A DNA stretch of 64,000 nucleotides, taken from contig JAFKGR010000017.1 of the NCBI GenBank assembly GCA_017307735.1, forward strand, positions 37,960-101,959. The letters are read 5' to 3'. The position numbers were made by a program, and so were the translations under genes. Under the pieces are notes generated by a model. It did no database searches, was not told the origin of the DNA, and worked only from the letters and a program-made list of their open reading frames with translations. The stretch is from Chitinophagaceae bacterium (GTDB lineage: Bacteria; Bacteroidota; Bacteroidia; Chitinophagales; Chitinophagaceae). Of the stretch, positions 37,501 to 46,969 are shown piece after piece; the stretch's first letter is position 1; each line of letters begins with the position of its first letter.

Positions 37501-38108
37501 GGATCGTAGAGTTATTTAGCAAACTTTATTTAGCTTCTTTTAATAAATACTTCAAATAATTTATTTTAGAAAAATGTGAATTGGCTTTTCCTGACCGCGC
37601 TAAACCTAATGCGATTGAAATGTTCCTCGGTGTTGTTATGATCCGGTGCGGGAATAATTATTCGGCAACAATGCTTAGTAAAAATTTCTTAAATAATAGT
37701 ATGTAATGGATATCGTATTCATCTTTTTCCGGTAACGTTATCGCATTTTTTTTACCGGTATTCGATCACAACATTTAATTTTAGGAAGCCACATTTTGGT
37801 TTTGGAAGGAACTGAAATATATAGGATGAGAGTGTGATTTGAAAAAAAATGATACCTGTTCATTGACCAGCCAGTTCACTGCTTTTTTAATATAATGGGT
37901 GAGTACAATGGTTGCAGCTATCATCATCTCGCTCGTTGTTGAGCAATGACACAGGCTGCTGTTTTCGGCGCCGGGCAGGTATTAAGGGAAGCATTTCAGG
38001 ATATCCTTATATATTTTTAATTTTTAGTATTTGGAATATTTATGGTAAAAGGATAAAATGATTTTTTATACTTAAACTAATTCGGCCTTTTTAGTAATTT
38101 TTTTAGAA
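37501..38108. other. Regulatory and relic sequence before the GH3 gene
   Basis: About 600 bases. It contains the LacI-type operator candidate at 37730-37743. No complete gene is present. The promoter of the GH3 gene must be here, but no strong -7 box was seen. Confidence 0.4.
37730..37743. promoter_or_regulatory. LacI-type operator candidate (site 1)
   Basis: CGGTAACGTTATCG, a near-palindrome centred on AACGTT. It is the exact reverse complement of the site at 46873-46886. It lies about 365 bases upstream of the GH3 start. Confidence 0.65.
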
Positions 38109-40424
38109 ATGCATGTATTGAAAAATTTAGGATTGATCTTATTGTTTTCATTGTCATCAATACCGGTTATCGCTCAGCAGGATATTCCTGATTATAAAAA
38201 TGCGTCTCTCCCTGCTGAAACAAGGGTCAGGGATTTGTTGAAAAGGATGACACTTAAAGAAAAGCTTGCCCAGCTTACCGAAATGAGCGTGGATGTTTTG
38301 AAACAGGAAAACAATGTCTGGAAAAATGCACTGAGTTTCGATAAACTCAAAGATGGAATCGGATGTTTGGATGGTTTTTCCCTGTCAGGCAATGAATATG
38401 CCCGAAGGATTAAAGAGGTACAGGAATTTTTAATTACCAAGAGCCGTCTTGGGATTCCGGCTTTGCCTGTCAGTGAAGCGCTACATGGCTGGGTACAGGA
38501 TGGCGCCACTATATTTCCGCAGGCGATTGGCATGGGGGCAACTTTTAATCCGGATCTGATTCGCCAGGTGGGCGCAGCGATAGGTAAAGAGATAGCTTCG
38601 TCGGGTGTTAAGCAGGCATTGTTTCCCGATCTTGATTTAGGAAGGGATCCGAGGTGGGGGCGTGTTGAAGAAACGTATGGAGAAGATCCTTTTTTGGTTT
38701 CATCAATCGGGGTTGCAATGATTAAGGGCTTTCAGGAAGGAGATCAGGATGATCGTCAGAACGGACTGATTTGCACAGTAAAACATTTTTATGGCCAAAG
38801 TAGTCCCCTGGGAGGCCTCAATATAGCATCGACAAAAGGAGGCAATTATGATCTGTTTAATTTTTATTTAAAACCGTTTGAAGCTGCAGTAAAAAAGGCC
38901 GGTGTATTTTCTCTGATGAGTTCTTATGTAACTTATGATGGCATACCGACGAATGCAAATAGAAATATATTGACAGGTGTTCTCCGAAACAGGTGGGGAT
39001 TCAAAGGATTTGTTTACAGTGACTGGGGGGCCGTAGAATTTCTGAAATATATTCACCGCTTTGCTGAGACAGAAGCAGATGCCGCCCAATATGCCATTGA
39101 AGCGGGTGTAGATATTGAAGCGCCTGCACCCCGGTGTTTTCAACACCTGGACAGCCTGGTAAAGAACAATATTGTCCCGATGGCAGTTATTGACACGGCG
39201 GTAAGCAGGGTACTGTATGTAAAATTTAAAACCGGTCTTTTTGAGCATCCCTATCCCGATCTCAATAATTTGAACAAAGAGATGCATACGCGGCAAAATA
39301 TAGAACTCAGCCGCCGGGTGGCAAATGAAAGTTTGGTATTGTTGAAGAACGAGAATGGAATTTTGCCATTAGATAAAAACAAAATAAAATCAATCGCTGT
39401 AATAGGCCCGAATGCAGATCAGGTACAATTCGGAGATTACAGTTGGACACGGAATAATAAAGACGGGGTCACCCTATTGGCAGGGTTGAAAAAACTTTTG
39501 GGATCCGATGTAAAAATTAATTATGCTCCTGGATGTAAAATGACATCTATGGATACCTCCGGATTCCGGGAGGCTATGGACATTGCATCTAAAAGCGATA
39601 TTGTGATTTTGGCAATTGGCACAGCCAGCGGTGCATTGTCACGTAATCTCGAAAACGCAACCTGTGGTGAGGGGTTTGATGTGGATGATTTAAGGCCAAC
39701 CGGCGCTCAATATTTGCTTGCGAGGCGCCTGATTAATTCGGGAAAGAAAGTAATAACGGTTTTGATTACGGGGAGGCCTCTGGATATCTCTTTTATTCAG
39801 AAACGGGGCGATGCTGTTTTATGTGCCTGGTATCCGGGTGAAAGAGGTGGAGAAGCAATTGCAGATGCTTTATTTGGTAAGGTAGACCCCTCCGGAAAAC
39901 TTCCGATTTCTTTTCCGCGAAGCACCGGCCAGATTCCTGTATTCTATAATTACCTGCCCTCCGACCGGGGCTATTACCATAAACCCGGCAATTATGACAA
40001 GTCAGGCCGAGATTATGTTTTTGATTCTACAGGGGCACTATATCCATTCGGATTCGGTTTAAGCTATGCTCACTTCACAATCAGCAATATGAAAGCGAAT
40101 GAAGCTTTACTTGATAAGGATGATACATTAAGGGTTACTTTGGATATAAAAAACGATGGAGTAATGGATGGAGGTGAAGTTGTTCAATTGTATATGAGAC
40201 GAGACTATGCACCTGTTATGACACCGATAAAAGAGCTAAAGGGCTTTAAAAAAGTTTTTTTGAAAAAAGGGGAATCCAAAAAAGTAATATTGAGTGTGCC
40301 GATAAAAGAGTTCACATATTATGATAATGAGGGAAATGGTATCTCTTTAAAAGGCAGTTATAAAATAATGGTGGGTAATAGTTCGAATAATATTATCTAT
40401 AATACTCAGATCAGGGTAGAATAA
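38109..40424 (+). CDS. Glycoside hydrolase family 3 (beta-glucosidase-type)
   Basis: Retaining exo-acting beta-glycosidase of the periplasm, 771 residues. A signal peptide ends at about residue 22 (IAQQ). The N-terminal barrel shows KHFYGQSSPLGG (near 235) and the nucleophile Asp305 in FVYSDWG. The second domain follows with VIGPNADQVQFGDYSW near 435, and the C-terminal Fn3-like domain ends with the MTPIKELKGFKKVFL motif. The specificity (glucosidase, xylosidase or hexosaminidase) cannot be read. It is the first gene of the locus, and an operator-like site is upstream. Confidence 0.92.
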   Translation: MHVLKNLGLILLFSLSSIPVIAQQDIPDYKNASLPAETRVRDLLKRMTLKEKLAQLTEMSVDVLKQENNVWKNALSFDKLKDGIGCLDGFSLSGNEYARRIKEVQEFLITKSRLGIPALPVSEALHGWVQDGATIFPQAIGMGATFNPDLIRQVGAAIGKEIASSGVKQALFPDLDLGRDPRWGRVEETYGEDPFLVSSIGVAMIKGFQEGDQDDRQNGLICTVKHFYGQSSPLGGLNIASTKGGNYDLFNFYLKPFEAAVKKAGVFSLMSSYVTYDGIPTNANRNILTGVLRNRWGFKGFVYSDWGAVEFLKYIHRFAETEADAAQYAIEAGVDIEAPAPRCFQHLDSLVKNNIVPMAVIDTAVSRVLYVKFKTGLFEHPYPDLNNLNKEMHTRQNIELSRRVANESLVLLKNENGILPLDKNKIKSIAVIGPNADQVQFGDYSWTRNNKDGVTLLAGLKKLLGSDVKINYAPGCKMTSMDTSGFREAMDIASKSDIVILAIGTASGALSRNLENATCGEGFDVDDLRPTGAQYLLARRLINSGKKVITVLITGRPLDISFIQKRGDAVLCAWYPGERGGEAIADALFGKVDPSGKLPISFPRSTGQIPVFYNYLPSDRGYYHKPGNYDKSGRDYVFDSTGALYPFGFGLSYAHFTISNMKANEALLDKDDTLRVTLDIKNDGVMDGGEVVQLYMRRDYAPVMTPIKELKGFKKVFLKKGESKKVILSVPIKEFTYYDNEGNGISLKGSYKIMVGNSSNNIIYNTQIRVE

Positions 40425-40587
40425 TATTCAGAACAGGTGATTACCAGGGGAACTGTGTTGTAAAATCGTACTGTTATGATATCGTAGAAGTGTTATCTGA
40501 CAGGGAATTTGTAAAGAAATCAAATCGGAAACCGATTAAATATGCACAATCATAAACTATCAAAATATGCTTAAAAGATTTTCGATA

Positions 40588-42852
40588 ATGAAGATTAAAA
40601 CAACAATGGCAGGTTGTTTTTTACTAATATTTTTTTGTACTCCACCAGTTACTTTGCGTGCGGAGAATCCGGGTAACCTGAGTGGTTCACCCCGCCCGGA
40701 GGTAAGAGAGATTACCGGTTCTTCAGAAAAAGAGATCATCAATTCTTCTCTTGAATTGATTAAAAGGATTCTCCCAAACCATTATCAGTTTTTTAGTGTT
40801 GAATATTTACCACAAAAAAATGATAAAGACAGATTTGAAATTGAAAGCAGGAATAATAAAATCATTTTAAGGGGAAATAATGGTGTGTCTGTTGCAAGCG
40901 CACTCAGGTACTATCTGAATAATTATGCCCACTGTCAGATTACATGGAATGGAACAAATCTTAGGTTACCCGCAATACCTCCTATGGTGGACAAAAAAGT
41001 ATCTCACAGCACACCTTTTGATTATCGCTATTATTTGAATTATTGCACGTTTAGTTATAGCATGGTCTGGTGGGATTGGAAACGGTGGGAAAAAGAAATA
41101 GACTGGATGGCAATGCACGGGATCAATTTTCCTCTTGCTGTAACAGGGCAGAATATTATTTGGTATCGTGTTTACAGGCAATTGGGATTCTCGGAAAAAG
41201 AACTAAGTACTTTTTTTCCCGGACCCGCACATTTTGCGTGGTTCTGGATGGGGAATCTTGATGGAATCGGAGGCCCCTTGTCATTAAAATTCATGATTAA
41301 GCAGGAGGCTTTACAAAAAAAAATCCTGAAGAGAGAACGTTCATTGGGCATGAAACCCATATTACCTGCATTTACCGGCCATGTGCCACCTGAATTCGGA
41401 ACCAAATTCCCGAATTCCAGGCTCAAGGACCTGGAATGGGGCCGGCAATATCATACACGATTGTTAGATCCGTCTGACCCGTTGTTTGTGAAGATCGGGA
41501 CGATGTTTATGAAAGAAATGATTAAGGTTTATGGTACCGATCATTTTTATTCTGCGGACACTTTCAATGAAAATACCCCGCCGACCAATGATTCTCTTTT
41601 TCTGAGTAATGTTGCCAGTACTGTCTATCATTCGATGGAGGGTGTAGATCCCATGGCAGTGTGGGTGATGCAGGGATGGCTATTCGTAAACAATCCTAAT
41701 TTCTGGCATGCTCCTCAGATACAAGCTCTTTTTAATGCCATTCCTGACAGAAGATTAATTGTGTTGGATTTATGGAGTGAGACCAGACCGGTGTGGAGCA
41801 GAACCAATGCCTATTATGATAAACCGTGGATATGGTGCATGTTACAAAACTTCGGAGGAAATGTGGGTATGTTTGGCAGGATGGATACGATCGCACTTGT
41901 ACCAATAAGGACTCTTAAAGACAAGGCATCGGGAAATTTAGTCGGGCTTGGCCTGACACCTGAAGGGATTGAGCAGAATCCTGTAATGTTCGAATTAATG
42001 ATGGATAATGTGTGGAGAGATGATCCGATAAATTTAGACAAGTGGCTGAAAGGATATATAATTAACCGGTATGGATCCTTTGATGAAAAGGCTCTGAAGG
42101 CCTGGGAAATTTTAAGAAGGACTGTTTATAATGGTGACGGATCACAGGGGGCGCCGGAATCTATTATCACAGGGCGCCCAACCTTGAAAAAAGAACCCAG
42201 GTGGACACACACGGAATTATACTATGACCCGAAAGAATTACTGCAGGCGTGGAAATTATTAATAAGCTGTTCTTCAAAATATAGAAACAGTGACGGCTTT
42301 CAATATGATATTGTTGATTTGAGCAGAAATGTACTGGCAAATTATGCAACTCAGCTACGTCATGGATTTTTAGAGGATTTTAAGCAAAAAAACCGTGCAG
42401 CCTTTGTTGATAAATCGAAACAGTTTATGGAAATCCTAAATGATCTTGACGCATTATTGGACACGAGGAAAGATTTTCTTTTAGGAAGTTGGGTAAATAG
42501 TGCTATCAGGCAAGGGTCAGACGATATTGAAAGTAAAAGATTCGAAAGGGAGGCCAAACTTCAGATTACCTTGTGGGGTGGGAAAGATGCATTATTGCAC
42601 GATTATGCCAATAAACAATGGTCAGGATTGATAAAGAGTTTTTACAAACCGAGATGGGAAGAATTTTTTAAATATGCTATCTCATGTTTGGATGATGACA
42701 AGCCTTTTGATGAAGAATGGTTTGAAAAGCAAATGGAAGATCTGGAGTTCGCGTGGGTTAACAGGGAGGAAAAATTTAATGAAGTACCAATTGGCAATTC
42801 AGTTAAAGAGGCAAATGATCTTTTTAGGAAATATAATTTTCTTCTGAAATAA
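40588..42852 (+). CDS. Alpha-N-acetylglucosaminidase, GH89 (NAGLU-like)
   Basis: Removes terminal alpha-linked GlcNAc from glycans; the human counterpart NAGLU acts on heparan sulfate. The 754-residue protein (from ATG 40588, giving the signal MKIKTTMAGCFLLIFFC; an ATG at 40567 is also possible) contains the family segment FDYRYYLNYCTFSYSMVWWDW with DWMAMHGINFPLA. The catalytic acid region is YSADTFNENTP, matching the human ADTFNE. Length is near the human 743. It lies 142 bases downstream of GH3, with the HGSNAT-like gene next. Confidence 0.9.
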   Translation: MKIKTTMAGCFLLIFFCTPPVTLRAENPGNLSGSPRPEVREITGSSEKEIINSSLELIKRILPNHYQFFSVEYLPQKNDKDRFEIESRNNKIILRGNNGVSVASALRYYLNNYAHCQITWNGTNLRLPAIPPMVDKKVSHSTPFDYRYYLNYCTFSYSMVWWDWKRWEKEIDWMAMHGINFPLAVTGQNIIWYRVYRQLGFSEKELSTFFPGPAHFAWFWMGNLDGIGGPLSLKFMIKQEALQKKILKRERSLGMKPILPAFTGHVPPEFGTKFPNSRLKDLEWGRQYHTRLLDPSDPLFVKIGTMFMKEMIKVYGTDHFYSADTFNENTPPTNDSLFLSNVASTVYHSMEGVDPMAVWVMQGWLFVNNPNFWHAPQIQALFNAIPDRRLIVLDLWSETRPVWSRTNAYYDKPWIWCMLQNFGGNVGMFGRMDTIALVPIRTLKDKASGNLVGLGLTPEGIEQNPVMFELMMDNVWRDDPINLDKWLKGYIINRYGSFDEKALKAWEILRRTVYNGDGSQGAPESIITGRPTLKKEPRWTHTELYYDPKELLQAWKLLISCSSKYRNSDGFQYDIVDLSRNVLANYATQLRHGFLEDFKQKNRAAFVDKSKQFMEILNDLDALLDTRKDFLLGSWVNSAIRQGSDDIESKRFEREAKLQITLWGGKDALLHDYANKQWSGLIKSFYKPRWEEFFKYAISCLDDDKPFDEEWFEKQMEDLEFAWVNREEKFNEVPIGNSVKEANDLFRKYNFLLK

Positions 42853-42913
42853 TCGTGTAAACCAATACCATTGTTGCAGGTGGATATATTTTCTATGTAA
42901 ATAGTTATCAAAA

Positions 42914-44047
42914 ATGGAACCCTCTCAAAAAAACAGGCGCTTGCAATCGTTAGATGCGCTTCGGGGATTTGACATGCTTTGGATAATAGGTTTTGAAGGA
43001 ATGGTACATGGCATGTCTCAGGCAACCGGATGGCCGGTTATGAATTGGCTGAGCGCAGAACTACACCACTCACCCTGGAATGGATTCACCATTTATGACC
43101 TGATTTTTCCCTTATTTATTTTTGTTTCGGGAGTCTCTATGCCTTTTTCATTCGGAAAGAAATTGGAGGGGGCACTCATAAACATTAAAACTGTCAAAAA
43201 TGGGATTTACCGTTCATTAATTAAAAGGACTATTATACTCATTTTACTTGGAATGATTGTGAATAAATCACAGCATATATTGGTGTATGATCAGATGAGA
43301 TTTGCAAGTGTATTAGGCAGAATTGCTTTATCCTGTTTCTTTGCAGCGCTGATTTATTTGAATTCCGGATTTCGGTGGCAGATCTTTTGGTTTTTAATTA
43401 TTCTTTTTGGGTATTGGGCACTGATGGAATGGGTGCCTGTTCCTGGATTTGGAGCCGGTGTATTGACTCCTGAAGGAAATCTGGCCAGTTATTTAGACCG
43501 GGAATATCTACCGGGAAAGGTGTTGCGCGAGGTGTATGACCCGGAGGGATTGCTGTCCACCATACCAGCCATAGGTACAGCACTGCTTGGTATCTTTACA
43601 GGCAGGTTCTTGCGATATTCTTCACCCGGTTTAAATCATCTGAAAAAGAGTTTTATAATGATATGCTCAGGGTTCTTTTTTCTGGGTATCGGATTGCTCT
43701 GGAACAATGTCTTCCCGATTAATAAGAATATGTGGACCAGTTCGTTTGTAATATATACGGGGGGATGGAGCCTGTTGCTCCTGGGATTATTTTATTTAAT
43801 AATAGATGCATGGGGGTTGAAAAAGTGGAGTGTTTTCTTAGTCTGGATTGGAACCAATTCCATATTGATTTATTTACTGTCGCATGGTGTGTTTGATTTT
43901 CAATATACTTCGGACTTTTTATTCAGTGGATTGATAAATTTGTCTCCTGAACGATGGCATTTCTTCTGGCTAAACTCCGGGATCCTATTGATGCAATTGG
44001 TTTTCCTTCGCTATTTGTATAAGAAGAAATTGTTTTGGAAAATTTAA
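42914..44047 (+). CDS. HGSNAT-like membrane acetyltransferase (DUF5009)
   Basis: Integral membrane protein of 377 residues with about ten helices. It keeps the key region of human HGSNAT: RGFDMLWII at the start and HHSPWNGFTIYDLIFPLFIFVSG at 51-73. The active histidine of HGSNAT lies in the same H-x-x-W-N-G context, and His51 or His52 fits it. The human enzyme moves acetyl from cytosolic acetyl-CoA to terminal alpha-glucosamine across the membrane. It is also annotated as NagX/YeiB-like. It directly follows the GH89 gene. Confidence 0.8.
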   Translation: MEPSQKNRRLQSLDALRGFDMLWIIGFEGMVHGMSQATGWPVMNWLSAELHHSPWNGFTIYDLIFPLFIFVSGVSMPFSFGKKLEGALINIKTVKNGIYRSLIKRTIILILLGMIVNKSQHILVYDQMRFASVLGRIALSCFFAALIYLNSGFRWQIFWFLIILFGYWALMEWVPVPGFGAGVLTPEGNLASYLDREYLPGKVLREVYDPEGLLSTIPAIGTALLGIFTGRFLRYSSPGLNHLKKSFIMICSGFFFLGIGLLWNNVFPINKNMWTSSFVIYTGGWSLLLLGLFYLIIDAWGLKKWSVFLVWIGTNSILIYLLSHGVFDFQYTSDFLFSGLINLSPERWHFFWLNSGILLMQLVFLRYLYKKKLFWKI

Positions 44048-44096
44048 TGCCATTGAATTTTATTAGCCCAAAACCGGGAGGCCGGGAAATGGCATT
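44046..44096. terminator. Inverted repeat between convergent genes
   Basis: AATGCCATT (44046-44054) pairs perfectly with AATGGCATT (44088-44096). It overlaps the stop of the HGSNAT-like gene and lies about 100 bases after the fucD stop on the other strand. There is no T tract, so it may be a weak bidirectional terminator. Confidence 0.35.
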
Positions 44097-44200
44097 TAAT
44101 AACATCAAAATTCCATAGAGGCGGGGTAAAGCAATTAAAATGCGTAAGTGACTGCCTGGTTAAATAGATAGGTGAATGTTGTATCTAATTTTATCGGTTA

Positions 44201-45505
44201 TTAATTTTTTACCTGCCACATTTTCCCGTTCGGGAAAGTATAATCCTCTATAGACTTGCTTTTCATTGTTATACTATATCCCGGTGCCAGAGGTGGCATA
44301 TAATTCCCATTCTTTATAACTACCGGATTAACAAAGTGTTCATGTAAATGATCTATGTATTCTGTGATTCTGTCCTCCAATTTTCCACTTATGGAGATAT
44401 AATCTATCATAGAAAGGTGTTGGACATATTCACAAAGCCCGACACCGCCTGCATGAGGGCAAACGGGGATGTCAAATTTTGCTGCCATTAACATTATACT
44501 AAGTACTTCGTTTACTCCTCCTACCCGGCAACTGTCCACCTGGCAAATACCGATGGCGCCGCTCTTTAAAAATTGCTTAAACATTACTCTGTTTTGGCAA
44601 TGTTCCCCTGTTGCTACTTTTATCGGAGAAACGGCTTTGGCTACAGCAAGATGGCCGGCAATGTCATCCGGGCTTGTCGGCTCTTCAATCCACCAGGGAT
44701 TGAACCTGGCCAGTTTTTCCATATTCCGGATAGCTTCATTGACTTCCCATTTTTGATTTGCATCCATCATTAACTTAATATCCGGCCCGATTTCTTCTCT
44801 GATTATTTTAGCTCTTCGGACATCTTCCTCTATAGCACCCCCGACTTTCATTTTTATATGTGTCCATCCTTCTTTTTTTGCAATCTTACTAAGATGGCGT
44901 ATTTTTTCTTCACTGTACCCCATCCATCCGACTGAAGTATTATAGGCAGGATACCCGTTTTCCATTAGAAAATCTATCCGCTCTTGTTTACTATTATCCA
45001 ATTTGGAAAGTATATTAAAAGCTTCATCAGGGGTCAGTACGTCAGTTATATATGTAAAGTCAATACATCCCACCAACTGTTCCGGATTCATATCCGTTAT
45101 TAACTTCCAAAGTGGTTTCCCTTCTGTTTTTGCATAAAGGTCCCACACCGCATTTACGAGCGCTCCGGTAGCCATGTGAATTACTCCCTTTTCAGGTCCT
45201 AACCACCTGAGCTGGCTATCCCCTGTGATCATTTTCCAGAAACCCGCCATATCTGATGTAATTTCATCCAGGGATTTCCCAATTAATAAATAAGACAAAG
45301 AATGGATTGCAGTTACACAGATTTCATTTCCCCGGCCTTCCGTAAAAGTAAGGCCATGCCCCTCAAAAGCAGGATTACTGGTTTTAATGATTGCATAGGC
45401 TGCTGAATAATCCGGATCCTTATTAATGGCATCTGAACCGTCAAGGGATTTACTGGTAGGGAATCTGATATCCCTTGCTTCAATTGAGGTAATAATTATT
45501 GACAT
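44201..45505 (-). CDS. L-fuconate dehydratase (enolase superfamily)
   Basis: Dehydrates L-fuconate to 2-keto-3-deoxy-L-fuconate. The 434-residue protein starts with RFPTSKSLDGSDA, a fuconate-dehydratase signature shared with human ENOSF1. Acid-base Lys in THIKMKVGG, metal ligands DAN (MMDANQKW), EEP (WWIEEPTSPDD) and GEH (VATGEHCQNR), and HAGGVGLCEYVQHLSM at the end are all in place. It is on the opposite strand to the rest of the locus and divergent from lacI. No fucose dehydrogenase is seen here. Confidence 0.85.
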   Translation of the reverse strand: MSIIITSIEARDIRFPTSKSLDGSDAINKDPDYSAAYAIIKTSNPAFEGHGLTFTEGRGNEICVTAIHSLSYLLIGKSLDEITSDMAGFWKMITGDSQLRWLGPEKGVIHMATGALVNAVWDLYAKTEGKPLWKLITDMNPEQLVGCIDFTYITDVLTPDEAFNILSKLDNSKQERIDFLMENGYPAYNTSVGWMGYSEEKIRHLSKIAKKEGWTHIKMKVGGAIEEDVRRAKIIREEIGPDIKLMMDANQKWEVNEAIRNMEKLARFNPWWIEEPTSPDDIAGHLAVAKAVSPIKVATGEHCQNRVMFKQFLKSGAIGICQVDSCRVGGVNEVLSIMLMAAKFDIPVCPHAGGVGLCEYVQHLSMIDYISISGKLEDRITEYIDHLHEHFVNPVVIKNGNYMPPLAPGYSITMKSKSIEDYTFPNGKMWQVKN

Positions 45506-45742
45506 AATAGGTTTTTTTAAATAGGTAATGCAAATATCTTTCTATTTTTAATTACAACAAGGAGCGCAAATAGCAAGTGAATAATAAAACTATATTTATA
45601 GTTCTTCCGGTATATGGAAAACTGTTTCATAGTAATGGATAATCAGGTGGAATATTTTAATCAGGCCGGGAATATAATCTCCTGTTTTATAATCAGCCGT
45701 GAGAGTGGATTTATATCAAATACTTTAATTAATTTTATTGGA

Positions 45743-46762
45743 ATGAAGAGGAAGCACCTTGTCACAATTAAGGATATTGCCGCGGATCTGAAGATTTCTG
45801 TTTCAACGGTATCGAGGGCATTCAGGAATACCTTTGATGTAAGTAAGGAAACAAGGGATGCTGTTTTGGCGAAGGGTGAAGAATTAAATTATAAGCCAAA
45901 TCTTAATGCCCGTGGGCTGGTCAATTATAAATCAAGAAATATTGCCGTTATTTTACCTACAATAACTAATTTCTATTTTTCAACGGCTATTAGCGGCATT
46001 CAGGATGTCGCCTATGAAAACGGATTTAATATTATTTTTTATGTTACGGGAGAATCAACCGAAAGGGAACTCCATATTGCACAATCTCTCTCGCTCAGTT
46101 CAATTGACGGGCTTCTCGTAAGTATCACCTCAGAATCGGAGAAGATCGATCACTTTTCTAAGATTATTGATTACGGTTTACCCATTGTTTTTTTTGATAG
46201 AGTTTCGGATACACTGATAACATCAAAGGTTACACAGAATGATTATGAGGGAGCTTTTATTGCAGTTGAGCATCTTGTGAAACAAGGGTACAGGAGGATC
46301 GCCTACATTGGCGGGCCGCTCAGCCTGGTCTTTTCAAGAGAAAGACTAAGAGGTTATCTGGCAGCTCTAAAAAGATATGGCTTGCCTGTTGAACAATCAT
46401 TGATAATTCATTCAGATTTTAACCAGGCAAGTGGGGGCGCAGATGCCGAAAAGTTATTGGGATATGGAGAAAACAAACCTGATGCTATTTTTGCAGTTAA
46501 TGATAGAAAGGCAATTGGAGCAATGCTAAAAATGAAAGAGAGAGGAATTAAAATTGGTAAGGAAATCGGTGTTATTGGATTCACCAATGACCCGATGGCC
46601 GGGATTATCTCTCCGGGCCTCACAACCATGGAAGAGCCTGCCTTGGAAGTAGGAAAACAAAGTTGCGAATTATTACTTAAGCATATTTCCAAGAAGAACT
46701 TCCAGCCAAAGTCAATCATTTTAAGTGGAAAATTAATAGTCCGTGAATCCACAGTAAGATAG
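45743..46762 (+). CDS. LacI-family transcriptional regulator
   Basis: Sugar-responsive repressor of 339 residues. The helix-turn-helix VTIKDIAADLKISVSTVSRAF begins about seven residues in, then the hinge helix and a periplasmic-binding-like effector domain (IAVILPTITNFYFS, FFDRVSD, DAIFAVNDRKAIGAM). The ORF could start at 45614, but those 43 residues are not family-like; the ATG at 45743 is preferred. The operator candidates at 37730 and 46873 sit beside the genes it probably controls. Confidence 0.9.
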   Translation: MKRKHLVTIKDIAADLKISVSTVSRAFRNTFDVSKETRDAVLAKGEELNYKPNLNARGLVNYKSRNIAVILPTITNFYFSTAISGIQDVAYENGFNIIFYVTGESTERELHIAQSLSLSSIDGLLVSITSESEKIDHFSKIIDYGLPIVFFDRVSDTLITSKVTQNDYEGAFIAVEHLVKQGYRRIAYIGGPLSLVFSRERLRGYLAALKRYGLPVEQSLIIHSDFNQASGGADAEKLLGYGENKPDAIFAVNDRKAIGAMLKMKERGIKIGKEIGVIGFTNDPMAGIISPGLTTMEEPALEVGKQSCELLLKHISKKNFQPKSIILSGKLIVRESTVR

Positions 46763-46872
46763 CTTTAAATTCATTCCATATTTTTAATAACACTTATGCT
46801 GTGCCAGGGATTTTACACCCGGCCGTTTTATAATAAATCTGCCTGTATGGGCGGATAGACGGCTATTATTAC

Positions 46873-46886
46873 CGATAACGTTACCG
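46873..46886. promoter_or_regulatory. LacI-type operator candidate (site 2)
   Basis: CGATAACGTTACCG, the exact reverse complement of the site at 37730-37743. It lies 84 bases upstream of the susC start and 110 bases after lacI. Confidence 0.7.
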
Positions 46887-46969
46887 TTACTTTTTTTGAA
46901 AAGATGTTTTGTGCTTGGTAGCTTTAACCTAATGTTTTATTAAAAATCTTTGAACTAAAACTTTCCACT

